Shown here: positions 49,351 to 62,030 of the stretch, piece by piece
How the letters are laid out: the number at the start of each line of letters is the position of its first letter
How positions within the stretch are numbered: position 1 is the first letter of the stretch
Assembly (NCBI RefSeq): GCF_000003855.2
Contig: NW_003101674.1
Coordinates: 1,516,842-1,580,841 of the forward strand
Reading direction: 5' to 3'
Length of the DNA stretch: 64,000 nucleotides
Origin: Blastomyces gilchristii SLH14081
Taxonomy: Eukaryota > Ascomycota > Eurotiomycetes > Onygenales > Ajellomycetaceae
The notes under the pieces: model-generated
The model's input: only the letters and a program-made list of their open reading frames with translations
Told to the model about the DNA's origin: nothing
Databases searched by the model: none
Program-made: the position numbers and the translations under genes

Positions 49351-49763
49351 TTTTCATAATTAAAATTATATAAATTATAATCTGTGTTTAGAAAAGGAAT
49401 AATATTTGATAACACTCTCTATTAAATTTTCAACAAAGAAGTACTATATTATGATATTATGTAAGTGAGAAATGATTTTATAATCTCATTTAATATTATT
49501 CTCAATAATGAGATCAGAATGAAAATATGACTAAGAATTCAAACATATTCTTTATTTAAGACTAGATTTTTATTTGAAAAGTGAATCTGAGATCTTTAAT
49601 ATTTGAAATAACATGATTTGAGATCAATGTGATGAATACAAATCATGACTAGAAGTAATACTTTTAGACAATGTAACAACTGTAAAGTTTGATTCTGGTC
49701 TCAGACACGGTCACATGATCAGTCTAGATTTATTAATACAATCTTTAACTATTCTACAGTCAA

Positions 49764-49856
49764 TTTACAGTGATTGCACTGTGAATTCATCATTTCACTC
49801 CGAGTTACACTAAATAGATTGAGGTGGCACGTGACTAGAGTAGATGTAGTAATCAG
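49764..49856. other. Residual host DNA beyond the copia insertion
   Basis: Lies directly outside the copia duplication and still contains CCGAG and GGTGGCACGTG. Before the copia insertion it should have been joined to 8960, downstream of CTNNBL1. No gene is visible. A TAGACTG transposon end begins at 49857. Confidence 0.6.
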
Positions 49857-50028
49857 TAGACTGACTGTATAACTGTGTCTGAGATCAGAATTAAACTTTA
49901 CACTTATTATATTATCTAAAAGCATTACTTCTGATTATGATTTGTATTCATTATATTAATTTCAAATTACTTTATTTCAAATATTAAAGATCTCAGATTC
50001 ACATTTTAAATAAAAATTTAGTTGCAGA
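49857..50028 (+). mobile_element. Arm-family end fragment
   Basis: Starts TAGACTGACTGTATAACTGTG and matches the first ~170 bp of the palindrome arm at 34961, then is interrupted by a MITE. A second independent example of this terminus. Confidence 0.75.
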
Positions 50029-50268
50029 TAGACTGACCGTGTGACTGTGTCTGAGATCAGAATTAGAATATTTAATAGTCTTATTATCAATTCAACTGAT
50101 CTCATTACATGATTTTAAAATTATATAGTAGTTTCATACTGTTTCAGTGAGACTTACTGTCTACTCTTATTACATTTTTCAAATGAGATCGTGATTTTCA
50201 CTTCTTAATGTAAATTATTTTCATTGCTTTAAATAACTTTAAATCTCATTTAAGTGTTATCAAAAAGT
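50029..50268 (-). mobile_element. hAT-type MITE, cut by LINE3
   Basis: Begins TAGACTGACCGTGTGACTGTG and follows the reverse-complement MITE (compare 1694-1940) until ATCAAAAAGT, where the LINE3 tail begins. The remainder would lie beyond the window. Confidence 0.8.
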
Positions 50269-53200
50269 TATTATTATTATTATTATTATTCTTCAATTAT
50301 AGATGTATACAGTCAGAGACTATGATATCTATCTGAGAACTAAAAGTTCTCAGGGTTTTTTCTATATCTGTAAAGTTAACTATTATACACTCACCAATTT
50401 CAGATATGTAAAATCAGAAAATTCCAGCTCAGAATATAAAAACTGTTTACAAATTACAGTATTTTAACATCTTCTGATACTTTGAAATCATTTGACAATA
50501 TCATGACAAAAGAAAAGAGAACACAGTCTTAAATATAGACATATTAAAAAGATAGATAGAAAAGAATTGAAAGAAAAATATAAAGTAAAGAGAGACTGTA
50601 ATAAAACAAATTATTAAAAGATAGTATATAGCTGTTTTAATAGATTATATCTGATTGATTTTCTTCTCTTCATATTCAGATATTTCTGAATTTAGTCATT
50701 TTCTTATAGCTGCTTGAGTTTCTGATAGAAAGTCTATTAAGTATTTAGTTCTTGTCTCAGTTGAGAATAAGAATCTTATATTTAATTAATTTAGATTGTA
50801 CTTCTCTTTTAATCTGACTCTGAGACTATTGTATAATGGACAGTGTATTACAATATACTCAGAATTCTCATTTATATTGCAGAATGAGCATTCTATTGAA
50901 TCAAATCTATCATCAAATCTTTATATATAAGATTTGAAATAGTCATATTCTTGTTTCAGCTGTATTATAGATGAGAATATTTTCTTTTCATATTTAATTA
51001 AACAAGATTTTCACTTAGATTTTATTTTCAATCTTGAATAATGTATACTCTTCTTTTGTTTCTGCCAGCTTTCATTTCACTTATCTAAACAAGATTCTTT
51101 TATTTTTCTCTTTATAAAAGATCAGAACACAATTTTTTAAATAGATCTGCTTAATTCTGAACTCTTTTTTACAGCTGAATCAGTCAATTCATTGTCATGA
51201 ATATTCATATAAGCAGGAACTCAGTGCAGATGAATTATCAGCTTTGATATTCTTCTCTTTTGAATTTTTAAAACAGAGTTTATGATCAGTTCAAGATTCA
51301 TTTGATTATTATGAATGTGACTATTTCTAAGTCTTTTTAAAGCAGCTTGACTATCAGAGAATATTCATATCTCTTTCAAACTATTTTCTCTTTTATGAGA
51401 TTTTATTTCAATAAGTTTGAAAGCTTTCACTATTATAAACAGTTCAGTGTCAAAGACTTCAGATTCACAGCCTAAATTTCAGAAATCTGAGAAAGAATTA
51501 ATATTCTCTTAAGTATAAGCAATGCCTGTGTCTAATCTATTCAAATTCTCATTTTTTGAGCTATCTGAATAAATCAGAATAGAGTCTTTTATATTAATTG
51601 TAGAAATTCTCTTCAAATGATGTTCATATTCTTTCTTCTTAGATAGTTCACTTATTTATAAGTCTATAAGAGATTCAAGCTTTTCTTTTCAGAGAGATAT
51701 CTTCTCATAATCAACTTTTTCAATATTTAAAGAAGAAAATTGATTTTTAATCAGTGAGTATAGTCTGTACAGTTGAGAAGACATTTTCTTTGAAGAATTA
51801 TTTTCATTTTAATCAAGAAATCTATTTCAATTCAGTTCACATTCAGAGTTAATTGATGAAAATGAAGAAGAGACTTTTTCTCTGATTATATGATTTAAGC
51901 TCATCTTTGTAACTCTCAGAGTATAGTTAATACAGGCCTTTTCAAATCTAATAGCAGAAGAAGAAATTGAAGCTTCAATTTTCATTGCTTCAATAGAAGA
52001 TGATTTGAATACTCTCAGAATTCTTCTCAAAGCTCTGTTTTACAGACTTTGAAAGAGTTCAGTTAAATTTCCTTGTTTATTCTATTAAACTTGAACTTCA
52101 TAATCAGCTACTGAGGTAATACAGGCTATATATAACTGTTTTATAGCCTGGAAGAATAGATCTCTCTCTGTATTTTATAGTCTGATTATGTTATTCAATA
52201 GTCATTCTGCCTTGATAGTTCTTTGTTGAATGTGATATTTAAAATTCAACTTGAAGTTTAATCATACTTCTAATTCTTTGATATTTACACTGAATTTAAT
52301 CTCTCTATTTAAAAGAGTTAGAGATAGTTCTTTTTCATTGAATCTGAAAAAGAAATGAATTAACTCAGTTTTATTCATATCAAATTAAATTTAATCTACA
52401 TCTACTTTAATAAAATTTTGTTTACTGCTTTTGCAATCACTTCTAAAATCTCTTTGATTATTTTTAAACTATAGACTAGAATAATATCATTCACATAACT
52501 TGAAGATCTCACTATTTTCATGTCTCTATTCTTGAATAGATATTCAGTGTATATTACAAATAAAATGAGTGAGATTGATGATTCTTACAGTACTTCTATT
52601 TTTATCTCAGTCTTGTCATATTTCATTTTATCAAAGAATAGTTATATGATTCTTTTAGATATAAAACAGTTAACTTATTTTATTAGAGAAAGTGACAGTT
52701 TTAACATCTTCAAAGTCTGAATTAACTTTGTCTTTGAAACATGATTAAATGTATCTTTTATATTAATAAAAACTGCAGTTGAGATCAGATCTTCATGCTT
52801 TGCTATTTGAATATTATGAATAACTGAGAGAATAGTGTTAATTACAGAGCATTGTTTTCTATCTCTGATTTATTCACTAAATAGAAGAGAATCATTAATA
52901 GAGCTTATAATAAATAGTTGAGTAACTATTATCTTTTCTAAAATCTTTTCTAGACAGTTTAATGAAGATATTACTCTATATGACTTAGAAACTGAAGCTT
53001 TTCTATTAGATTTTATAAGAATCACTTCAGTGACTTCTCTTCAGCATTCAGAATAATACTTATTTTTCAAGAGATTAAAATAAAGCTCAAAATATTCATT
53101 CGTTAAGTAGAAATATGTATTTTAAATAATTAATTGATTGATTGAATCAGACTCTGTAGCAGTTTTAATTGAACTTGAGAAGATAGCTGACTCTAATTCA

Positions 53201-54397
53201 TCTTATACAAGTTCAGATTATTCTCAGTGATTTTCATCAATATAGTTATAAAATGATATATTGTCTTTCTCTGAATCTAAGTCTCATATGTTTTAAAAGA
53301 GAATTCTTACAAAAGCTTAACATTTTTTCTCAAAAGAATTTACTGTATATTATTCATTCTGAAACTTATATTCTAAGACTGGAACTTTTACTACACTTCT
53401 TGTTTTAGTATAGTTAAAAGCTTTAAAAACTTCTTTTTCTTATACTTCTTTAAGAAATTTGTTTCAGCAGTCTGTTTTAACTGCTTTAATATCTGAAAAA
53501 TATTCATTTCTGACAGCTTTGAACTCTTTATCAGATATTATATCATTCTTTCAATCTCTTCTAGCAGAAGCTAATTGTTTTCTTTTAGATATGATATTCT
53601 CATTTCATCAAGATTTGAAATACTCAGAAGATCTTTTCTTTGAAATATTATCTATAATACTTATTAGAATAATAGATATAATAAGCTTTACTCTATTCTT
53701 AAGCATTTCCTTTGAGATATCTTTACTGAGATTTCAATATAGCTCACTCTATTTTTCAGATTTTAACAGTTTTATACTTTCTTCAACTACTTTTCAATCA
53801 GCTTTTTCAAAGTTATACTGATTAGAGAGAAGAGAGTTTTCACTCATTTATTTTTCACTCAGTTTAATATCAAATTGAATAATCTCATGATCTGATTTTA
53901 ATGTCTCATTTAAATTAATAAACTAGTTTATAAGTCTTTTTTCAATTAGATTTTATGATATGAAGATTAGATCTATAATAGATTTCTGTTTAATATCTTT
54001 TCTAAAGAATGTTTATTGATCAGACTTATTAACTAGATCTATTAAATACTCAAAGATTCATTTAACTAGTTTATCTAGTCTTACTGCTTTTTTTCATTCT
54101 GAATTTTATCAGAGAGAATGTGTGTTGAAATCTTGTATAATTATAGAGTTTCTTAACAGAGTTATATTCAAAAATCCTCTATTAATTATTCAGATATTGT
54201 TATTTTTCTTCAATAACTTTTCATTATAGATATTTATAAGCTGTATAGTATCAAACTCATTCTCTTTATCTATAATATCACTTATCAGAATATCAGAGTC
54301 AGACATGGTATTAAATCTTACATTAAATTAATATCTTAATCTCTTTCTTTCATATATTACTACTCTTGACTTTATCTCAGACTTTTGAGATAGAAAG

Positions 54398-57300
54398 TAG
54401 TATGTGGCGGGCTGCGCCCGATCAATGATATAGACTATTCCATTACACTCCATAGATTCTTCCATTCCCGATCGCCGATCCTCGGCCGCTACGAACGCGC
54501 GTAATGTACGCTCCGATTCTCAGCCATTCTCAATCACTGATCCTCAGCTGCTACAAACACGTGTATATTCTTTCGCCCCGAAGCTCCACCGCGTACACCA
54601 TCACATACACATATAAATATACCATCTCAATCACTGATTCTCACACTTTCTCTTTCTTTCCTTCTCTAACATTTTTATCTTTGTTAAATAAGATCTATCA
54701 ATATAATACTGATCTATTCAGTATAGGCCTCTTACTCTATAAAAGCATTCATTATCTTCTCTTTAGAAATGATTATTCATCAAGAGATATTTGAATGCGT
54801 AATAACATGTAAGAAATAGAGAAACAGTCAAACAGTTAAGTGACACTGAGTCCTCAGATAGAAGCTTACTTGTCAGTCACTCTGACCCTGTAACAAGATC
54901 TTATAAAGAGAATAAGATCTTATAAGAGAATGTCAGTGAAAGATCTGAGAGTTCTGACACTCAGATATATGAGAATACAATTACACCTCTTCAGATTTCA
55001 CAGATATCATACATTCAATGATTGATATAATCATATCTAACAATAATATGAAACTCTCGAACATGAGTATAGACATGATGCCACAGTGGCTTCAAGCAAT
55101 GTTGAAATTACAACAGCAACAGATAGCAGATATGCATGTAACTCAACAACTTCAATGTGAAGAGATTCAATGATTAACTCATGCAATTTCAACACCTACA
55201 GAATTGAATACAAAAGTGCTGAAAGAATACTTAGATGCTCTCACATATTTCAATGCTTCTGATCTCACTCTCTACTCATCATGAAGAATGGAAATGCTTA
55301 TGAAACTGAGTATAGATGAAGATTTCATTGACTTGTTATCTAATCAAGATTGATATATCAATGAATGATTGAAGAATCATGTGAAACAGAAGTTTCATTC
55401 ATGAATAAAAGCATGTAAATCAGTGTTGTGAATGTCTGATAATATTATGAAACATCTTGATATTCTGTTCTGAGACACTGTCATGCAACAGAAAGTATTA
55501 GATTGATTACAGAGTATCTGACAGAGAAACACTTCTCTTACAACATTCATTCCTGACTTCAACATCAAGATTCTAGAAGCAGATGATCAATCTTGAAAGA
55601 ATTGAATGAAGATTAGCATACTTAAGAAGACATTGACTTTCAAACTCTTACAGGCTCTTGTAAGTGTAGATGAAGACTAGACTTATGAAGGCTTCTGCAC
55701 ACAGCTTCAGACATTGAACAATCATCTTACCAAGCTCAAGAGTATACAGAATAGTCATAGAAGACATTACACTCACACACCTGCACTGAAGAATAATAAT
55801 GATGCAGATATCATGAATTGAGTAGACTTAAATATCTACACACAAGCAAGAGTTTTCACTGCTTGAATAGACTTCTGAGTTTCTGAGATCACTTCTGAAG
55901 AAGTCACTGATCAATATCAATGTGAAGTATACATTAACTGTAACTGATCAGAACATATTGCTTCTAACTGCTGATTGATCTATATGCCTTTATACTTGAG
56001 AGAAAGATCAGTGCCTTCTTGTTCAAAGAATGAATCAGTGCCTGTCCATGTCAATCATGTTACATTAGAAGAAGATTCGCAAGATAACTATGAGAAAGTC
56101 TCAGTGAAACAGGGAAAAGATTAGCTTCTGTTCAAATTTGTAAACAGAAGCTTGAAGAGGTTGAATAATAATAATTTGAAGAGAAGATGATAATAAATGT
56201 GATTCTTATATCTACTGTGATTGATAATATGTATAATATGAAAGTCATGATAGACAGCAGTCTATGTCACTATGCAATGATTAAATCTTCATTTGTGAGA
56301 CATTATAATCTTCAGCATATTCTCTTATCAAAACCCTGACTCCTTGCAGAATTCAATGACTCAAAAGATGTTTGCACTCATTACATGATGAAACTAAACA
56401 TAGATATTGAAGAACATCAGTGTGAAGACACCTACACATATGAAGTTGATAATCTTGATTATAATCTTATGTTAGAACTTGCCTGACTATCTGAACAAGG
56501 CATCTTATTGAACACTTGAAACAGGAGTTTAATATTCCCTAACAAAGATAGGGTTCACAAGAATGACATTCACAAGACTATGAATCTGACACAGATCTCT
56601 GTCAATGTCTATGAAATCCTCAGAAAAAGAAGTCACTGAAAGAATCATCAATAGCAGAATCATATGTCAATCTATTTCATCAGTCTGACTGATATTAAAA
56701 AAGCTCTAGAAAAATTATCCTGTGTTATAATAACAGATTCTCATACAAAACTCTCTCAATAATATCATGAATATCTAGATGTCTTTCAACAAGATAATAA
56801 TACTACAAATCTATCTTTCTTACAAGGTTCAGAAGTGGACCACAGTATCAAGTTGAAAAAGAAGAACAACAGAGACTCTGAATCATCATGAGGCTCTCTT
56901 TATAACATGTTCTGAGATGAAGTTCTTCTTCTTTGAAAGACACTTAATAATCTGTTGAATAAAGAATTCATACACATTAGCAACTCTTTCACTGCAGCCT
57001 CTATTCTCTTTGCAAAGAAACCAGATGAAGAACTTCAGTTCTGCATGAATTATCAAGAATTGAACAGATTAATGAAGAAGAACTGTTATTCTTTATCTCT
57101 TATCAATGAAACTCTAGCTCACATTGAATAAGCTTAATGATTTACAAAGTTAGATATTATCACTGTGTTTCATAAGATTCGCATTACTGAAGAAGATGAG
57201 TGACTTACAGCATTTCAACCATGATATAATCTCTTTGAATGAGTAGTCACATTCTTTGAACTGACTAACACTGTCAGTACATTTCAGAAGTATATCAACT

Positions 57301-60118
57301 GAGCATTTCAAGATTTCCTTAATAAATTTGCATCTGCATATCTTGATGACATTCTTATCTTCACTGATAAATTCAGGAAAGAATATCAAGAATATGTGTG
57401 AAAGATATTACAACAGCTACAAGAAGCAGAACTACTAATAGATATTGACAAGTGTGATTTTGAAGTCAAGAGTATCAAGTATCTGGGTTTTATTATAGAA
57501 GCTAGCAAGAGAATTCAAATGAATTCTGAGAAAGTCTTCACCATTCTTGAATGAGAAGCTCTGTGTACTGTGAAAGATGTATAAAGCTTCATCAGATCTG
57601 CTAACTTCTATCAGTGATTTATATGAAACTTCTCAGATATTGTGAGATCACTTACAGATCTCACTAAGAAAGACTCAGTATTTCAATGATTAGCAGACAC
57701 TAAAGCTGCATTTATACAGATGAAGAAGATGTTTATTAATACTTCTCTACTAATAATATTCAATTCTAATTATGAGACAGTTATTAAGGCTGATTTCTCT
57801 GACTATATAACAGGAGAAGTGATACTGTAGTATGATAATAAAGATATTCTATAATCTTATGTCATCATGTCTAAGAAACTGAGTCTCACTGAATGCAATT
57901 ATAAGATCTATAATAAGAAACTTCTTGTGATTGTACACTGTTTAGAAGAATGAGACTCTGAACTTCAAAGTATCTTTAAATTTGAGATAGTCACAGATCA
58001 TAAGAATCTCAAATACTTTATAACTATCTGTAAACTTACTGAACAACAGATATGATAATCTGAGTTTCTAAGCTGCTTTCATTTTATAATACACTACTGT
58101 TCTGACAGTCAGAACTCAATGATAGATGCTCTCTCATGATGAGAGTAAGATATATTATTCAATATAACAGATACTTACTGAATGAACTGAGAGCACTAGC
58201 TCTTGAATCTGAAGATACTAGTTAATCAAGATAAAACAGCTCACAGTATCATATATACTTCTCTGATTAGAACTGATATTGATATCTTCACTTTCTCTAC
58301 ACTGAATGAACTGTGACATACAGCAGCTCAGACTAATGAACTTCTTCAGACTCTCACTGAAGCAGTACATCAAAGAGCATCTCAATTCCTCTCAGAACTA
58401 TATATAAGAACTGATATCTCAGAATGTTCAATTGATGATAATAATGTTCTACAATTCTGTGAACAACACTGAGTCTCTCACTCTGAACTCTTATACACTC
58501 AGATAATGTAAGAGATGCTTGATTTATATATAATCAGTCATTCAGACTGTGAATAACTGTATAGAATGATCTTCTGAGAATTCTACTGATCTGAGATATT
58601 AAACAGTATCAGACACTTTGTCTGAAACTGTAATCACTGTTCTTCTATTATCTCATGAAAAAACTGTAGAAAAGATCTACTAAAATCACTCAATGTCTCT
58701 GATTGAATCTGATAAGATATAGTAATTAACTTCACTGTTAATCTATCTGAGAGTAAGAATTATAGAAATATTCTGATCATTGTTGACTGACTAAGTAAGA
58801 ATGTAATATTAAAATCTTGTGATAAGATGAATACTGAATAAGTCACTGAAGCCTTCTTATAGAGTTCATTCTATCAGATGTATGAGTTACTGAGATTGAT
58901 AGTATCAGATTAGAGCTGTTAATTTGTGAGCACTCTCTGAACAAGAATCTGTCAAGTTCTCAAGATTATATGCTGTCTGTCAACTATCTATCACTCTGAG
59001 ACTGATGATGTATTAGAACAGATAATTCAGACTGTAAAGAATTATCTTTACAAGTTCTGCAATCACTTATAAAATGATTAACTTGACCTGCTTCTACACA
59101 CAGAGATCACTATCAATAAATGAGATACTGTTTTAACAGACATAAGCCTGTTCTTTCTTATACATAGTTATCACATGAAAGTGTTAAATCTTCTAGAGAT
59201 CACACAGTTCATATCAAATCTCTGCAGTTCAATTCAGATCACTGATAATATAGTAATGAAGCTCTGAGATGTCTGTGATTGAGCAGAGACCTTCATAGCA
59301 ACTGTGAAACAAGATCAAGAGAATTAAATCAATGTTTACTGAGACCCTGTTAAACAATATAGGATAGGAGATCTGATATGATTGAATCTTAAGAATATAT
59401 AAATCACATGTTTATCTTGTACACTAGATTACTGCTGTATTAGATATAAAGTGATAGAAGTTCTAGATAGTCATAACTACTGTCTTGATACATCATCAGA
59501 GATTCATGATGTATTTCATACAAGCTTGCTTCACTGTGCTGTCATCAATTCATTTCCTTCTCAGCTGACTTCTGACTGACAGTCATCAGACATTATAAGA
59601 GAAGATAATGAGCTTGAGTAAGAGATTGAGAATATTCTCAATGAGAGACTTCATAGCTGCAGCTGATAATGTCTTGTGAAATGAGTCAGCTATGATCAAC
59701 TGATCTGAACTCTGAGTTCTATGTTATCTGAAACAGCAGCTCTTGACTGATGAGAACTGCTTCTGAAAGAAGAGGGCTAATGTGACGGGCTGCGCCTGAT
59801 CAATCATATAGACTATTTCATTACACTTCATAGATTCTTCCATTTCTGATCACTGATCCTCAGCCGCTACAAATGTGTGTAATATATGCTTCAATTCTCA
59901 GCCATTTCTGATCACTGATTCTCAGCTGCTACAAACATGTGTATATTCTTCTGCCCCGAAGCTCCACCGCGTACACCATCACATACGTGTATAAATATTC
60001 ACCTTGATTACTGATTCTTGCACTTTCTCTTTCTTTCCTTCTCTAATGTTTTTATCTTTGTTAAATAAGACCTATCTATATAATACTGATCTATTCGGCG
60101 TAGGCCTCTTACATAGTA
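54398..60118 (+). mobile_element. Gypsy B: chromodomain-type Ty3/Gypsy element nested in LINE3
   Basis: LTRs at 54403-54736 (334 bp) and 59781-60113 (333 bp) start TGTGGCGGG and TGTGACGGG. The 5-bp duplication TAGTA lies at 54398-54402 and 60114-60118. The empty site is visible in LINE2 near 29770. A purine-rich stretch ending AGAGGGCTAA precedes the right LTR. It is the same family as Gypsy A, with fewer 62-bp LTR repeats. The 5' LTR still contains GGCGGGCTGCGCCCG, so it is among the less decayed pieces. Confidence 0.93.
54950..59780 (+). pseudogene. Gypsy B Gag-Pol remnant with chromodomain
   Basis: Colinear with Gypsy A. The gag zinc knuckle is present at about 55925-55970 with its first Cys changed to Tyr. 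The reverse-transcriptase box YLDD is intact at 57339-57350. RNase H lies near 57780-58060. The integrase HHCC-like region is near 58540-58640 and a SETDDVLEQIIQ block near 58995-59030. The C-terminal chromodomain-like reading (EIENILNERLHS..CLVKWVSYDQLIWT) is at about 59613-59715. Stops at Trp positions and lost start regions make it non-functional, though less damaged than Gypsy A. Confidence 0.85.
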
Positions 60119-60599
60119 GTAGCTTGAATGAGAAATAATATATTTTTACTCAGTATTAAAATTTGATTTCTGAAGAAGTATAAAATCAACTTTTTATTTA
60201 AATATAATTTGAAGATAAGAATAAATGTAATTTAAGTTTCTATTCACATTGTTTTAAATAAATGTGATTTTTAAAGAGTTTTTAAATTTTTTTTATTATT
60301 TTTATTGTATATTTATACTAAAAGAGAGTAGAGATAGAGTAGAATTTAATCACTATCATCAGATACTAGATTATAACTATTTTAAAAAGCAGGAATCTTA
60401 ACTGCTTACATTCTGTCTAATTTATTATCAGAGACATTTCTCAATTCTCTAATCTTAACAGAAGTTTGAGAATTCAAATTCTATTTACATTTAGATGAAG
60501 AATAAAGATTTAAAGATTTAGATAGTTGAAAGTTTCTTCTTTTTAAGCTTATAGTTATAGATTTACTAGCTTGACTATTCTCTTCAGTTCTAGATTAAT

Positions 60600-62030
60600 T
60601 TTAAGCTTTATTCTTTCTATAGTTATTTTGAGTTCTTAGAGCATGTGTGTATTCTTTGAAGCTAGATGTATATTTTTCTTTATAATTAGAGTATTTAAGC
60701 AGAGTATGTTGATATATTTCATCTGTTTTTAAGCATGATTTACATTTATACTCACTAGTTTTATAATCTCTAGAACAGAATGCAAATTTTGAGTCTCTAA
60801 AATAAGAGATTATAAAGTGTTCATATCTTTAACAGTTTGAACACCGTGATTGAGCTTTGAGATTCATTCTTGAGTCTTTGTATTCATGAACTCTCATTTT
60901 CAAACCTGCTACTCTTACTTCAGAGATCTTTGATTATTCAAGTGTGTAGCAGGCTGTATCTGATCAATCATATAGACTATTTCATTACACTTCACATATT
61001 TCTACTGAGGCTCCGATTCTCAGTCACTGATTCTTGACTGAAAACTCTTGAAATTTCTTTTCTTCTGTTCTGAAGCTTCACTGTGTAACACATGAAATTT
61101 CTATTCTTTCATTCTCAAGCTTAACTGTGTACATGTATAAATATTCGCTCTGATCACTGATTTCTGCACTTTCTCTTTCTTTTTCTTTTCTAACATTTTT
61201 CACTTTTATTATATAAGATCTATATCTTAATGCTGATCTATTCAGTGTAGGTCTCTTACAAAGTGTTTTTGTATATACTAGAACAGAGGCATTTCTTCTG
61301 CTTTATCTGAACACAATTCAATTTAGTCATACAGACTCTTTTCTCAGTTGAATAGAATTGTATTCTTCTAATTCATTTTTAAGACATAGTATTTCTTCTT
61401 CACAGTCAAAAATTTCAACTGAAATATTATAAAGAATGAATTTATCTCACTTTTTATCTCTCTCAGATAGAATTGTTATTTTTAATCAAGATTTTATTAC
61501 TGATTTTCAGAGATTCTGATTCTGAATAAGGAATTCTGCACTAAATTCAGACATTGTAGTCAGAATGATGAAATTTGTAAAGAAGAATAACTCAATTGAA
61601 GCTATAACTAGTTTTTAAACTTCAATATTAGTTATTAACTGAGAAAAGAAATGCTGATTAATTTCATTTCTAATTCTGAAAATGAGATTTATATTTAGCT
61701 TGTTTCTCTATAAGATGTTCTAATTTAAGACTTTGAGAATAAGTCTTCTATTTCTAAAGATTTCAATGTTTTTCACTTTTTATATATTTTTCTCTACTTT
61801 TCTATGAATAGAAGTATGAGCAGTATTCTTCTCAGTTTTCTTAGAATTTTAAGCAGATTTTGAGATAGCGGATTTAGAGATAGCAGATTCAGCTGCTTGA
61901 GTATATGTTTTCTTCTGATTTAAAGAAGAAGGTTTTCTTCTGATTTAAAGAAGAAGAAGAAGAAGTAGAAAAAGAAGAAGAGTAAAATGAAGAGTCAGTG
62001 ATTATACTAGGAATTTTCAATGTTTTTTAA
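60600..62030 (-). pseudogene. LINE3 ORF1 remnant, split by a solo LTR
   Basis: The same reading as LINE2 ORF1 (30041-31322), with the solo LTR at 60945-61260 inserted just upstream of the MRVHEYKDSRMNLKAQ block. Zinc-knuckle cysteines are partly replaced by Tyr or Ser (for example the second Cys pair near 60740). An extra 30-bp duplication around 61915-61950 repeats GTTTTCTTCTGATTTAAAG in the segment before the start. Not functional. Confidence 0.75.
60945..61260 (+). mobile_element. Solo LTR of the Gypsy A/B family
   Basis: 316 bp from TGTAGCAGGC to CTCTTACA, flanked by the 5-bp duplication AAGTG (60940-60944 and 61261-61265). It shares the LTR start (GATCAATCATATAGAC) and end but has a diverged centre. 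LTR-LTR recombination normally explains such remnants. It splits LINE3 ORF1; LINE2 near 30595 shows the empty site. Confidence 0.92.

Larger units (their letters stand above)
24478..49726. mobile_element. hAT composite filling the copia 3' LTR
   Basis: The whole block behaves like one insertion. Its left end is a hAT terminus (TAAACTGACCG, a mutated TAGACTGACCG) and its right end reads CATGATCAGTCTA. The 8-bp sequence GATTTATC (24470-24477) recurs as GATTTATT at 49727-49734. Removing the block restores a 110-bp copia LTR. In order it contains: hAT1 (minus), GATTGAAT, the left palindrome arm, hAT2 (plus) and the right arm. LINE2 and Gypsy A were added inside. The two ends come from different sub-elements, so transposition of the unit as a whole is inference. 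Confidence 0.75.
40843..49726 (-). mobile_element. Right arm of giant palindrome, split by Gypsy A
   Basis: The inverted copy of 34961-37983, running from GATTGAAT to a TIR ending GATCAGTCTA. Net of Gypsy A and its duplication it is about 2.94 kb. Matching landmarks: (GAT)n repeat (42054-42141), the Lys-rich reading inverted at about 41190-41940, and the pyrimidine tract 49188-49350. The arms differ by scattered transitions on both strands and by small indels, so they have decayed independently since duplication. Confidence 0.82.
8956..49763 (+). mobile_element. Ty1/copia retrotransposon, split by nested insertions
   Basis: The 5' LTR begins TGTTGG at 8961, is cut at 9041 by LINE1 and resumes at 17951-17979 (81 + 29 = 110 bp). 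The 3' LTR begins TGTTGA at 24392, is cut at 24477 by the hAT composite and resumes at 49735-49758 (86 + 24 = 110 bp). Both end CTATTCTACA. The flanking 5-bp repeats are GTTAA (8956-8960) and GTCAA (49759-49763), one transition apart. A purine tract GAGAGAGAG (24383-24391) abuts the 3' LTR. Without insertions the element is about 5.1 kb, typical of copia. The left LTR half, next to the gene island, keeps CpG and GGCC, while the 3' LTR is heavily mutated. Confidence 0.9.
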
